In this document: piece after piece, positions 1 through 7,601 of the stretch | Position numbering within the stretch: the stretch's first letter is position 1 | Layout: each line of letters begins with the position of its first letter | Assembly: GCA_016789105.1 (NCBI GenBank) | Contig: JAEURN010000004.1 | Span: forward strand, 454,343-518,342 | Length of the DNA stretch: 64,000 nucleotides | Reading direction: 5' to 3' | DNA from: Armatimonadota bacterium | GTDB taxonomy: Bacteria; Armatimonadota; Fimbriimonadia; Fimbriimonadales; Fimbriimonadaceae | Made by a program: the position numbers and the translations under genes | The notes under the pieces: generated by a model | The model's input: the letters and a program-made list of their open reading frames with translations, nothing else | Told to the model about the DNA's origin: nothing | The model's database searches: none

Positions 1-35
1 ACCAAGAGTTCGATGAGGGTGAATGCTTTTCGCAT
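1..35 (-). CDS. Prepilin-type protein, 5' end only
   Basis: The first 35 bases encode, on the minus strand, an ATG followed by MRKAFTLIELL and then run off the window. This is the class III signal of type IV pilins and pseudopilins: a short basic leader, then F-T-L-I-E-L with the glutamate at position 5 of the mature protein. Such proteins are cleaved and N-methylated by a prepilin peptidase and enter pili or a type II-like secretion pseudopilus. The start lies 55 bases downstream of the anti-sigma/STN gene stop on the same strand, so it may be co-transcribed. Nothing can be said about the rest of the protein. The reading is short but the motif is distinctive. Confidence 0.7.
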   Translation of the reverse strand, partial: MRKAFTLIELL

Positions 36-90
36 GTTGATCCTAAATACTGACTGCAATGATAACACAAAAAGTTTGAAACGGGGCTCG

Positions 91-933
91 TTACCGGTTA
101 GCCGAGCGGTCGGCTGGCTCTCCGGCGCCAGGGCGGCCGGTCGGGATCGGCTGGAGCCCGGAATCCGGATCACCTGGGCCGGAATTCGGCTCCACAAATC
201 CGGGGAGCGTGCCTGCCCCGGGGGCGTTGGGGTCTCGCGCGGGAATGAGGAGGATCGAATCGGGGGACTGCACCGAGGCGGTGAACCCGAGTTCCGCCCC
301 CAGTTTTTCCAAGACTTGGAGGGCGGGCAGGTCGCGGAAATCAACCGCAATGGTCGGGTCGGGCATGCCTGGGGCCGATTCCAACCGGATGCCCGCTTGG
401 ATCCCGACATCGTTGAGGGCGGCCGAAAGCGAGGTCTGCCGGGCGACAAGGGTCACACGCCGGTCAACTGGTCGTTCGGCTTGGATGGGCGGCGTATCCC
501 CCGGGCCGGTCGTCGTTGGCGGATTGTTCACCGGATTCGGCAGGGAGTTTCCGCCGGATTGGGGGTTGCCGTTGTTGGCCTCGATTCCCGGTTTGATCTG
601 CCCAGGGTCGTAAGTGGGTTCGGGCGCATTGCGGGATTCGATAAACCGAAGTGTGCCGAGGGTGGCAAAAACGGCACCGGCCACCAAAATAGCGGCGGCA
701 AGCGCGGCCGCCCAGCGGGGCGGCCCGGCAGAAAGGGGTCTGGCCGAAGGCATGAACCGCTCGGGCTTTCGCTTGGGTGCCGCCGTGACACCTTTGAGCC
801 CGGCGATCATATTGATGCGCGATTGCAGTTCTCCTTTGAGCTCAGGATGCTGCTTGAGGAACGCGTCGATCTGCTTGGCATCTTGGTGCTCGGCCAATTG
901 CCACAAGATGTCGTTGTATTCGGTGGCGCTCAC
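91..933 (-). CDS. Membrane anti-sigma-like protein with C-terminal STN-like domain
   Basis: A GTG start at 933 overlaps the sigma-factor stop as GTGA, so translation is probably coupled and this is the likely start; upstream ATGs lie inside the sigma gene. The 280-residue product has a short cytoplasmic part (1-70, no zinc-binding HxxxCxxC motif), one membrane segment (about 74-97), a Pro/Asn/Gly-rich linker (105-155) and a domain at about 158-232 that reads like a secretin/TonB N-terminal (STN) short domain (residues such as RVTLVARQTSLSAALN and LPALQVLEKLGAELGF). A Pro/Gly tail ends the protein. Position next to an ECF sigma gene suggests an anti-sigma factor that inhibits it at the membrane; the STN assignment is by eye. 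What signal it senses is unknown. Confidence 0.75.
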   Translation of the reverse strand: MSATEYNDILWQLAEHQDAKQIDAFLKQHPELKGELQSRINMIAGLKGVTAAPKRKPERFMPSARPLSAGPPRWAAALAAAILVAGAVFATLGTLRFIESRNAPEPTYDPGQIKPGIEANNGNPQSGGNSLPNPVNNPPTTTGPGDTPPIQAERPVDRRVTLVARQTSLSAALNDVGIQAGIRLESAPGMPDPTIAVDFRDLPALQVLEKLGAELGFTASVQSPDSILLIPARDPNAPGAGTLPGFVEPNSGPGDPDSGLQPIPTGRPGAGEPADRSANR

Positions 934-1523
934 AGTCCCACTCCGTCGATGGTTTCCCCAGAAATCTTCTCGTAGGCTTCGCGCAACCGTTCGCGGGCTC
1001 GGAACAGCCTGGTTTTTGCCGCGTTGGCCGAGCACCCCATGCTATCGGCGATTTCTTGCAGGCTGAGTTCATCGCCATAAAACAAAGTGAGGATCGCCCG
1101 GTCGTTGGGGTGGAGTTGCCCCATGGCTTCATTGATCCTGGGATCGTTGTCTTCGGTGGGCGGGACTCGCTCCGGAATGGATTCGATTCGGTCGTCGAAT
1201 TCGGCTTCCCGTTTTTTGTATTTGAGCTTGCGCGCTTGCTGGATCGATCGGTTGACGGCGATGCGGAACAGCCAGGTCGAGAACTTAGACCTGCGATCGA
1301 ACCGGCCGAGGTTCTTATAGACGAGGGTGAAGATCTCTTGGATGGCGTCGGCGGCTTCGTCGGCGTCTCGCAAAACACCGTAGGAGATGCCGTAGACCCG
1401 GTCGTAATACTTTTCGTAGAGGGCTTGGAAGGCATGGGGGTCTGACGACAAAACCCTATCGACCAGCAAGAGATCCTCGTCGAATTGTTCAGGTTTCACG
1501 TGGTCGTATGCCTTAGACAACAC
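930..1523 (-). CDS. ECF-type RNA polymerase sigma factor
   Basis: A 197-residue sigma-70 family protein of the extracytoplasmic-function group. Region 2 is visible at about residues 25-95 (ALYEKYYDRVY, then DAIQEIF and STWLFRIAVN) and region 4 at about 130-185 with a helix-turn-helix (LSLQEIADSMGCSANAAKTRLFRARERL). Region 3 is absent, as usual for the group. It directs RNA polymerase to a small regulon and is expected to be held inactive by the membrane protein encoded immediately downstream with a 4-base overlap. Which promoters it recognises cannot be read from this window. Confidence 0.93.
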   Translation of the reverse strand: MLSKAYDHVKPEQFDEDLLLVDRVLSSDPHAFQALYEKYYDRVYGISYGVLRDADEAADAIQEIFTLVYKNLGRFDRRSKFSTWLFRIAVNRSIQQARKLKYKKREAEFDDRIESIPERVPPTEDNDPRINEAMGQLHPNDRAILTLFYGDELSLQEIADSMGCSANAAKTRLFRARERLREAYEKISGETIDGVGL

Positions 1524-1607
1524 CTTGAGTTTGGACGAAAAGCTGATTTAGCGGGTTACCGGGATGGGTACCGCACAATTGCGGGAGTGCCCTTTTCGGC
1601 ATCGGGG

Positions 1608-2963
1608 TCATTGCCCAAGCCTTAGCGGGAACCCTTCGGAAATCGCTTGAAGGGCCGCCAAATTCAACAGTCCGAGGAATACCGCGGGGACGATCCAGGC
1701 GGATTGAGGTTTATCCTTGGTCAGCCTCACCGCTCCAAAGGCGAAAAAGTAGGAAAAGGCGACGAGCGCGGGGAACAGGTATCTTGCCTGGCCTTGGAAA
1801 TATTGCATGTTGAACCGGATGAACAAGGCCGTCGCGAAAACTAGGAGCACAGCTGACAGGATCAAAAGGTGGGATGGCGCGGGCAAATCTTCTTCGGCGG
1901 CTTTTGCCGATTCTGCCTTTAATCCCAGCAAACCCAAGATCACAATCCCGGCGAGGATGGCAAAGATGGCCGAATAGAGGGCGCCGGATTGGTCGGGCCG
2001 CATGGAATCGAAGAGGAACACATCCATGTATCCGAATGCGCCGACGAACGACCGGGCTGTCCACCACAGCACCATGTTCAACCAATACCCCCATGCCCCC
2101 AATGCCCCGATGAAGAGTGAGGCTTGCGGCGAACCGGTGAAGGCCGCGTTGAAGACGGACAACGCAAAGAAGTCCCCGTAAAGCGATTTGTTTCGCATTA
2201 ACCAGGGAGAGGCCAAAATTGCCGGCAACACCAGCGCCAACGCAACGGCTTGCAACCCCGGCTTTGCCCCATTTTTGCGCCAGGAGATCAGGAACGCGCC
2301 AAGGATGACGGGGAAACAAACAAGGGCCGTGGTCTTGGTGAGCAATCCGAGCCCAGCGAGCAGCCCGATCGTGAGGGCGACCTTGTTATCCCAACCTTCA
2401 TGGATGCCCTTGAGGGACAGCGCGAACACCCAGGTCACCAAACAATAGAGGAGGGGATCGTTTGAAACCGCGGCGTGGAGGGCGATGTTCATGGGCAACA
2501 GGGCGGCAAAGGCCGTTGCGGCCAAGGCGACATCTTGCCGGCGCAACCCCCAGATCCCGGCGAAATAAATGCCGAGCAAAGTGCCAATGCCGATCAGCGA
2601 GTTCAAGAATCGGAGCCGGAATCCCGCTCCAGGGTCCGTCGGGTCGGCTCCTGTCACGGTGGACCATCCCGCAGCCAAGATGTAATAAAGGGGTGGTTGG
2701 TGGGCCTGGTAATTCTCGTAGGCGTCTGGTGAGCCGGGGACAAGCACGGGGAAACCCTTTCCCGATTTGACAAACGCGATGTAGTTGGCATGCTGCCGTT
2801 CGTCTGGGGCACCGATATCTTCGGCCCGCTGGGGCCCGCCCGTGGCCGGATCGCGCTGATGCTTGAGGAAACCGCCTTGGCGATACGGGGTCAGGGAGCT
2901 ATAGACCCCGGTCAAGATCAGGAAGACGGCGAGAACCGCATAAAGGGCGGGAGGCAGCTTCAT
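1608..2963 (-). CDS. GT-C fold membrane glycosyltransferase (PMT/ArnT-like)
   Basis: The likely start is the ATG at 2963, which gives 451 residues beginning with a membrane segment; the open frame extends further upstream but that part overlaps the divergent gene's promoter and lacks protein character. About 10-12 hydrophobic segments are present. The first extracytoplasmic loop holds an acidic pair (D54-E55 in APDERQHANY), the position of the catalytic Asp in dolichyl-/polyprenyl-phosphate sugar transferases, and is followed by HQPPLYY, also typical of that group. It probably moves a sugar from a polyprenyl-phosphate donor to a lipid or protein on the outer face of the membrane. Donor and acceptor are unknown. 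It is divergent from the thioredoxin-fusion gene. Confidence 0.72.
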   Translation of the reverse strand: MKLPPALYAVLAVFLILTGVYSSLTPYRQGGFLKHQRDPATGGPQRAEDIGAPDERQHANYIAFVKSGKGFPVLVPGSPDAYENYQAHQPPLYYILAAGWSTVTGADPTDPGAGFRLRFLNSLIGIGTLLGIYFAGIWGLRRQDVALAATAFAALLPMNIALHAAVSNDPLLYCLVTWVFALSLKGIHEGWDNKVALTIGLLAGLGLLTKTTALVCFPVILGAFLISWRKNGAKPGLQAVALALVLPAILASPWLMRNKSLYGDFFALSVFNAAFTGSPQASLFIGALGAWGYWLNMVLWWTARSFVGAFGYMDVFLFDSMRPDQSGALYSAIFAILAGIVILGLLGLKAESAKAAEEDLPAPSHLLILSAVLLVFATALFIRFNMQYFQGQARYLFPALVAFSYFFAFGAVRLTKDKPQSAWIVPAVFLGLLNLAALQAISEGFPLRLGQ

Positions 2964-3042
2964 CGGCGTTTTGCAGTTTAGTCGAGCCTGGCGCGGATTT
3001 TCTCCCGCTCTTGGGAAACTTTCTGTCCAGATCCAGATTCCC

Positions 3043-3050
3043 GGTAGAAT
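3043..3050 (+). promoter_or_regulatory. Possible -10 element (GGTAGAAT) before the thioredoxin fusion gene
   Basis: GGTAGAAT lies 45 bases before the ATG at 3095. The same octamer occurs at 34854 before murA, and the related GGTAAAAT at 4216 before the E1 alpha gene. No clear TTGACA-like -35 box sits at standard spacing, so this is a suggestion from recurrence and position only. Confidence 0.35.
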
Positions 3051-3094
3051 AGGGGGAACGATCCCCAACGGGTCCCCGTTACGTAGAGGCAACC

Positions 3095-4096
3095 ATGAAA
3101 GGAAATCGCATCCTATTCGCCCTTCCGGTTTTGGCGGCAGCGGTCGCGGCGACCGCGCTTTTGTCCGCTCCGGCATTCGATAGTTTCAAAACGACCCTCT
3201 TGAAGGCCGATGGCCTCTCGGCCGACGTCCAGGTTTCGGTGGTTGGCGGCACAACTTCTGCCTATTCGATCCAACTGGCTAAGCCCGATATGTTGCGCCT
3301 GGAGACTGCCGATAAATTGATCGTTGCCGACGGCAAGGAGATCACGACCCTGCTGAAGGATAAGAACGAATACTTCACCGCCGAACAAACTCCGCAAGGG
3401 CTTGCGGAAATCCTGGGTCAGGCCGACCTGCAGGTGTGGCAGCCGTTCTTCAACGAAAAGGCTTATGGCAAGGTCGCCCGGGTTGAAAAAACCGGCGAGA
3501 AGAAGGTCGGTGGCGAATCCACGGACGTCATCCGCGTGGAAGCGGATGCCAAAGGTGAAACGATCATGGATTTCTATCTGAGCCAGAAGTCGAAAATGCC
3601 GGCCCGCTTGGCGATCAACACCAAAGGCATCTCCGGAACTGAAAGCAAAGTGTTGGCAATGTCCAACGTTCAAGTGGGCAGCCGCCCGGCCGACCTGTTC
3701 ACTTTCAAGGCCCCGAACGGTGCCCAAAAAGTCGACCTGAGCGTGATGAACCTGGGCAAGTGGCTTTGGGATTACGACCAAGCATTCAAGCTGGCCAAAG
3801 CCAGCGGCAAGATGGTGATGATCGACTTCATGGCCAGCTGGTGCGGCCCCTGCCACATGATGGAAGACCAAGTCTTTTCCACGGACGAGTTCAAGAAGGC
3901 GACCGCGAACATGATCCTGCTCAAAGTCGACGTCGACAATTCGCCCGACCTGGCCCAAAAATATGCGATCGAAGCCATGCCTTCGGTCAAGTTCATCAAA
4001 CCGGACGGAACCATTGTCCACGAGTTCCTTGGTTATGGCGGCTTTAGTCAAGTGATGAACGAAGTCGAAACGGCTAAGTCCAAGTACGGCAAGTAA
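3095..4096 (+). CDS. Secreted LolA-like domain fused to thioredoxin
   Basis: A 333-residue exported protein with an N-terminal hydrophobic signal (about 5-27). Residues about 30-215 look like the lipoprotein-carrier fold seen in LolA and DUF2092 proteins: a beta-rich region that starts FDSFKTTLLKADGLSADVQV and contains lines such as KPDMLRLETADKLIVADGKEITT. Residues about 225-333 are a thioredoxin domain with the active site W249-C250-G-P-C253 and the cis-proline region IEAMPSVKF. Thioredoxins of this kind reduce or shuffle disulphides outside the cytoplasm. The fusion suggests that redox chemistry is tied to a hydrophobic cargo or an envelope protein, but that is inference. A clear terminator follows at 4125. 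Confidence 0.8.
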   Translation: MKGNRILFALPVLAAAVAATALLSAPAFDSFKTTLLKADGLSADVQVSVVGGTTSAYSIQLAKPDMLRLETADKLIVADGKEITTLLKDKNEYFTAEQTPQGLAEILGQADLQVWQPFFNEKAYGKVARVEKTGEKKVGGESTDVIRVEADAKGETIMDFYLSQKSKMPARLAINTKGISGTESKVLAMSNVQVGSRPADLFTFKAPNGAQKVDLSVMNLGKWLWDYDQAFKLAKASGKMVMIDFMASWCGPCHMMEDQVFSTDEFKKATANMILLKVDVDNSPDLAQKYAIEAMPSVKFIKPDGTIVHEFLGYGGFSQVMNEVETAKSKYGK

Positions 4097-4124
4097 CCCT
4101 ATCCGTTGATTGAAACGGAAGTTG

Positions 4125-4155
4125 GCCCCGGAGTCGCTTGGCTCCGGGGCTTTTT
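4125..4155 (+). terminator. Rho-independent terminator
   Basis: A 9-bp GC-rich stem (GCCCCGGAG at 4125-4133 with CTCCGGGGC at 4142-4150), an 8-base loop and a run of five T. It ends the thioredoxin-fusion transcript and separates it from the E1 genes. Confidence 0.9.
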
Positions 4156-4215
4156 ATGCCGAGAATGTTGGAATGGCCCCAGTTCGGCAATGCCTAGGCA
4201 GGGCAGTAAGCCGAC

Positions 4216-4223
4216 GGTAAAAT
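4216..4223 (+). promoter_or_regulatory. Possible -10 element (GGTAAAAT) before the E1 genes
   Basis: GGTAAAAT lies 53 bases before the GTG start of the E1 alpha gene and resembles GGTAGAAT boxes upstream of two other genes in the window. No recognisable -35 box. Confidence 0.3.
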
Positions 4224-4275
4224 CCACGGACTTTCAACCTGGGAGCACCAATCCGGCGAGAAGGAGAAATACGTA

Positions 4276-5406
4276 GTGGCGACCACGACAACGGACACGG
4301 AGAGTGCCCAGAACCAAGGGCAGCAAAGTCCGGTGAGCCGGCCGAGCGATCGGCTCACCCCTGACGATTACCGCGAGCTGTTGCTCCAGCTTTATTTGGC
4401 CCGGTATTTCGACGTCCGCTTGATTAAAGAAAAGAAGCGCGGCCGTTTGAGAGGCACGCTTTACAGCAGCCACAACCAAGAGGCCGTGCTCGTCGGATCG
4501 CTTTTCGGGTTGGAACCCATGGATTGGATCTCGCCGATCCACCGGGACATGCCCGCCTTTTTCCTCAAGGACTTTCGGTCAGGTTGGGAAAACCCAGACC
4601 GGATGGGGATGACGATCGAAGAAGTTTGCAGCCAAGTTTGGGGCAAAGCCACGTCGCCTGGCCGTGCCCGCGACAACTGGAGCCACATCGGCAGCAAGGC
4701 CAAACGGATCATCCACTCGACATCGATGCTGGCCGGGACGATCCCCGCTGCAACTGGAGTCGTGTTGGCCGACCGCTTGAACGGGCTGAACACGGTTGCG
4801 GTCACGTTTAATGGGGAAGGTTCTACGGCCCAAGGCGTCTTCCATGAGGCCATCAACTTTGCCGCGGTCGAAAAACTGCCGGTGGTGACGATCATCGAAA
4901 ACAACCATTGGGCTTATGGCACCCCCACCCACTACGAATATCCGCTGGCGGATTTTGCGCGGCGGGCGGACGGCTACGGGATCCCGGGATTCATCGCCGA
5001 CGGCCAAGATGTCATCGATGTGTACGACAAAGTCATGATGGCCGTGGAGCACGCCCGGGCTGGGAACGGCCCCAGCATCGTGGAATGCAAGACATTCCGC
5101 GCCTATGGGCATGGCGACCACGATGACGACCGGGCGGAAAAATACCGCCCGAGCGAAGAAGTCGAAGCCGGCCGCAAGCGGGATCCATTGGCGGTGATGA
5201 AGGCGAAAATGATGGAACTCGGGTACCTCACAGTTGACGAAGCGATGCAACACCAAGCCGAAGGGAAAGGTGCTGGCGAAGTCACTGACCATGATTTCCC
5301 CCAAAAAGTTGTCGACTACCTGACCAAGGGTGTCCAATTCGCGATCAAGGCTCCATTGCCCGATGAAACCGAGGCGGCGATGTGGGTCTTCCGGGAGGCC
5401 AACTGA
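4276..5406 (+). CDS. 2-oxoacid dehydrogenase E1 component, alpha subunit
   Basis: The GTG at 4276 follows a strong ribosome site (GAAGGAGAA). The 376-residue product is the thiamine-diphosphate-binding alpha subunit of a pyruvate, branched-chain 2-oxoacid or acetoin dehydrogenase. It shows the ThDP signature as GEGS ... ENNHWAYGTPTHYEY (about residues 175-220), the phosphorylation-loop-type segment after YGHGDHDDDRAEKYR, and the family motif SHNQEAVLVG near residue 56. Together with the beta subunit encoded 1 base downstream it decarboxylates the 2-oxoacid and reductively acylates the lipoyl group of an E2 protein. E2 and E3 genes are not in this window, so the substrate cannot be fixed. Confidence 0.9.
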   Translation: MATTTTDTESAQNQGQQSPVSRPSDRLTPDDYRELLLQLYLARYFDVRLIKEKKRGRLRGTLYSSHNQEAVLVGSLFGLEPMDWISPIHRDMPAFFLKDFRSGWENPDRMGMTIEEVCSQVWGKATSPGRARDNWSHIGSKAKRIIHSTSMLAGTIPAATGVVLADRLNGLNTVAVTFNGEGSTAQGVFHEAINFAAVEKLPVVTIIENNHWAYGTPTHYEYPLADFARRADGYGIPGFIADGQDVIDVYDKVMMAVEHARAGNGPSIVECKTFRAYGHGDHDDDRAEKYRPSEEVEAGRKRDPLAVMKAKMMELGYLTVDEAMQHQAEGKGAGEVTDHDFPQKVVDYLTKGVQFAIKAPLPDETEAAMWVFREAN

Positions 5407-5407
5407 T

Positions 5408-6415
5408 ATGGCGGCACCCGTTGCAACCGAACTCAAAAAGAATTACCTCACGGCGCTCAAAGAAGCGATTGCCGAAGAGATGGATCGGAACCCGGACATG
5501 ATCTGCATGGGCGAAGACATCGGTGCCCTTGGCGGGGCGTTCGGCGTCACCGACGGCCTGGTGGCCAAACATGGCCGATCGCGGGTTTACGACATGCCGA
5601 TCAGCGAGGCGACCATTGTGGGAACCGCCTGCGGACTTTGTCTAAATGGCAAGACCGTGATGGTCGAGATGCAATTTATCGACTTCATTTCGTGTGGATT
5701 CGACCAGATCGTCAACATGACGGCGACCTACCATTACCGGACGGCCGGCGAAGTCAACATCCCAATGGTCATCCGTGGCCCTGCTGGAGCCTACGGCGGC
5801 GGCGCGCTTTACCACAGCCAGATGAACGAAGCATGGTTTGCTAACTCACCTGGGCTGAAAATCATCTGCCCAAGCACGGTCTATGATGCCAAAGGTTTGA
5901 TGAAAGCGGCCCTCCGCGACCCGAACCCCGTTTTGGTTTACGAAATCAAAGACCTTTACCGTCGGCGCGAAATCGAAGAAGTGCTGCCCGAAGAGGATTA
6001 CATCGTCCCCATCGGCAAAGCACGGATCGCTCGCGAAGGCGATGACGTCACGATTGTTACCTACGGGCAAAACGTCTACCACGCTCTTGCGGCGGCCGAT
6101 GAGATCCAAAAGGAAGGTTTTTCGGCAGAAGTTATTGATATCCGGTCGCTCGTTCCGTTGGATGAAGAGACCATCATCGAGTCCCTGAAGAAAACCAACC
6201 GTCTTGTGGTCGTCAACGAAGCCCCAATGACCTGTGGGTTTGCTGGCGAGATCATGAGCCGGATGACGGAAAAGGCCTTTGAATACTTGGATGCCCCGCC
6301 GGCGAGAATCACCCGTATGGATACGCCGGTGCCTTGGGTCAAACCGTTGGAACTCTACGTTCTGCCCAGCGTTGCCAAAATCACCGAAGCGGCCGTCAAG
6401 GCTTGCCGGTACTAA
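5408..6415 (+). CDS. 2-oxoacid dehydrogenase E1 component, beta subunit
   Basis: The ATG at 5408 sits directly after the alpha-subunit stop (TGATATG), giving 335 residues that open MAAPVATELKKNYLTALKEA, a classic E1 beta beginning. The pyrimidine-binding domain contains the conserved GEDIG and the segment YDMPISEATIVGTACGLCLNG (about 58-78); the transketolase C-terminal domain follows from about residue 205 (DDVTIVTYGQNVYHALAAA and EVIDIRSLVPLDEETI). It forms an alpha2beta2 heterotetramer with the upstream gene product. The stop codon overlaps the stop of the convergent serpin-like gene by 3 bases, so no separate terminator fits between them. Confidence 0.92.
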   Translation: MAAPVATELKKNYLTALKEAIAEEMDRNPDMICMGEDIGALGGAFGVTDGLVAKHGRSRVYDMPISEATIVGTACGLCLNGKTVMVEMQFIDFISCGFDQIVNMTATYHYRTAGEVNIPMVIRGPAGAYGGGALYHSQMNEAWFANSPGLKIICPSTVYDAKGLMKAALRDPNPVLVYEIKDLYRRREIEEVLPEEDYIVPIGKARIAREGDDVTIVTYGQNVYHALAAADEIQKEGFSAEVIDIRSLVPLDEETIIESLKKTNRLVVVNEAPMTCGFAGEIMSRMTEKAFEYLDAPPARITRMDTPVPWVKPLELYVLPSVAKITEAAVKACRY

Positions 6416-7452
6416 GGCACAAATCGGCCGATGGCCAATGGTAGGGAAGTCCGCCGGTCGTAGAGGGCCCAACGGAACGGCTCGCCCTTGGAGGGCGGCC
6501 CAGTGGTTCCATCGATTTTGATTGAGAGATACTGGCGCATGATGGCCACCCCAATCTCGTCGCCTTGCGGGATGATTTCAACGCTTAGGTTGCGGAGGTC
6601 GTTCGGGCCGGTGATGAGCTTTTCAAGGCCGAGGGCTTTTGCCATTGGCAACAAATCGGCTTCTCCTTCGATCACGGTTTCCACCGGGCTAGGCCCAGGG
6701 GCGGATTCAAAATTGACAACCTGTTTAAGATAAGATTCCGCAGGTAATTGCCATAAATCCTTGTCTTCCCAAGCCAAAAAGATCAGGTTGCCGTCCTTGG
6801 CTCCCCAAATGTCACCATTCTTGGCCAGCGGCGAATTAAACGTGACGGAAAGTGCGCCGGTGCAAACAATTGGGTCGGATTTATCAAAGTCCGGAGCTTT
6901 TGCCTTGTAGATAAACTGGTGGATCCACGCGGCCATGGCATTGTGCGGGGTGATGCCGGCGCTCCCAAGCCGGACGACGTCGCTGCCGATCCGTTCAGCC
7001 ATTTCCGTTTGGAATTCGGTTTGCATGGGGGTTGGCCAGATCATCCAAACCGCGCTCCCGAATTTCATTTGGTGATTTTCTGGTTGGACAAGCGGGATGT
7101 AGAGGTCGTTAAATCCCTGAACCAGCGGGTATTCATCGGGAGAGTCGGTGTGCAAAAAGGTGGCAGCCTCGGTGAATGTCTTGCCTTCGGATGCCGCTAG
7201 CAGGGTGAGCCCGGTCTGGTAGGCAGTGACGATGGGGAATGCAAAGCCCCCATCTTGGCGCGAGAATTCTGATCCGCAATATTGTGAAAACGCCAGGTAA
7301 CTCCTGCGAAACTGGGCTAAATCGTCGGCATCGGCTTGGCGTGCCGTCGGGGCATAAATTTGGGTGGGGATCTTATAGGTTGTGTTGGAGCGGCAACTGG
7401 CCAGGCAGAAGAAAGCGAAGACCAGGAGCGGCATGGTTTTCGCCGTCCGCAT
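6412..7452 (-). CDS. Serpin-like lipoprotein
   Basis: A 346-residue protein with a lipoprotein signal (LASC, lipid on C20). The mature part follows the serpin order: an early helix region FAFPIVTAYQTGLTLLAASEGKTF matching the family's FSPLSI...ML..GA.G.T segment, a central NAMAAWIHQ stretch and a VCTGALSVTFNSPL strand where serpins have LVLVNAIYFKG, and a C-terminal PFRWALYDRRTSLPLAIGRF that matches the serpin signature of HPFLFLIRD...ILFMGRV. The alanine-rich hinge of inhibitory serpins is not apparent before that signature, so inhibitory activity is doubtful. It would sit on the envelope. Similarity is weak and spread, so the call rests on several aligned landmarks rather than one motif. 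Confidence 0.65.
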   Translation of the reverse strand: MRTAKTMPLLVFAFFCLASCRSNTTYKIPTQIYAPTARQADADDLAQFRRSYLAFSQYCGSEFSRQDGGFAFPIVTAYQTGLTLLAASEGKTFTEAATFLHTDSPDEYPLVQGFNDLYIPLVQPENHQMKFGSAVWMIWPTPMQTEFQTEMAERIGSDVVRLGSAGITPHNAMAAWIHQFIYKAKAPDFDKSDPIVCTGALSVTFNSPLAKNGDIWGAKDGNLIFLAWEDKDLWQLPAESYLKQVVNFESAPGPSPVETVIEGEADLLPMAKALGLEKLITGPNDLRNLSVEIIPQGDEIGVAIMRQYLSIKIDGTTGPPSKGEPFRWALYDRRTSLPLAIGRFVP

Positions 7453-7536
7453 GGTTCCAGTTTAATCCTGGGGTGGGGATTTCTTTAGGCCGTTGAGCGG
7501 TTTGTTCCGTTGGGGGGAATCATGCGGGAAAATTCC

Positions 7537-7544
7537 TGTATACT
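7537..7544 (+). promoter_or_regulatory. Possible extended -10 (TGTATACT) before the liv operon
   Basis: TGTATACT lies 57 bases before the ATG of the binding-protein gene in the 150-base divergent spacer. TATACTCGG recurs before ppdK at 31184. No good -35 box is seen. Confidence 0.35.
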
Positions 7545-7601
7545 CGGCGGCACCAAAGCGGCCGGGTGGATTGGGGCCCGCCGCGCTTGCTTGGATTGAC
7601 T

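Noticed and set aside
13..975. Long open frames opposite the anti-sigma/STN gene and many other genes (for example 3113-4051 minus, 42298-43611 minus)
   Set aside because: They are antisense shadows caused by high GC; their translations have no domains and they overlap genes with clear family motifs.
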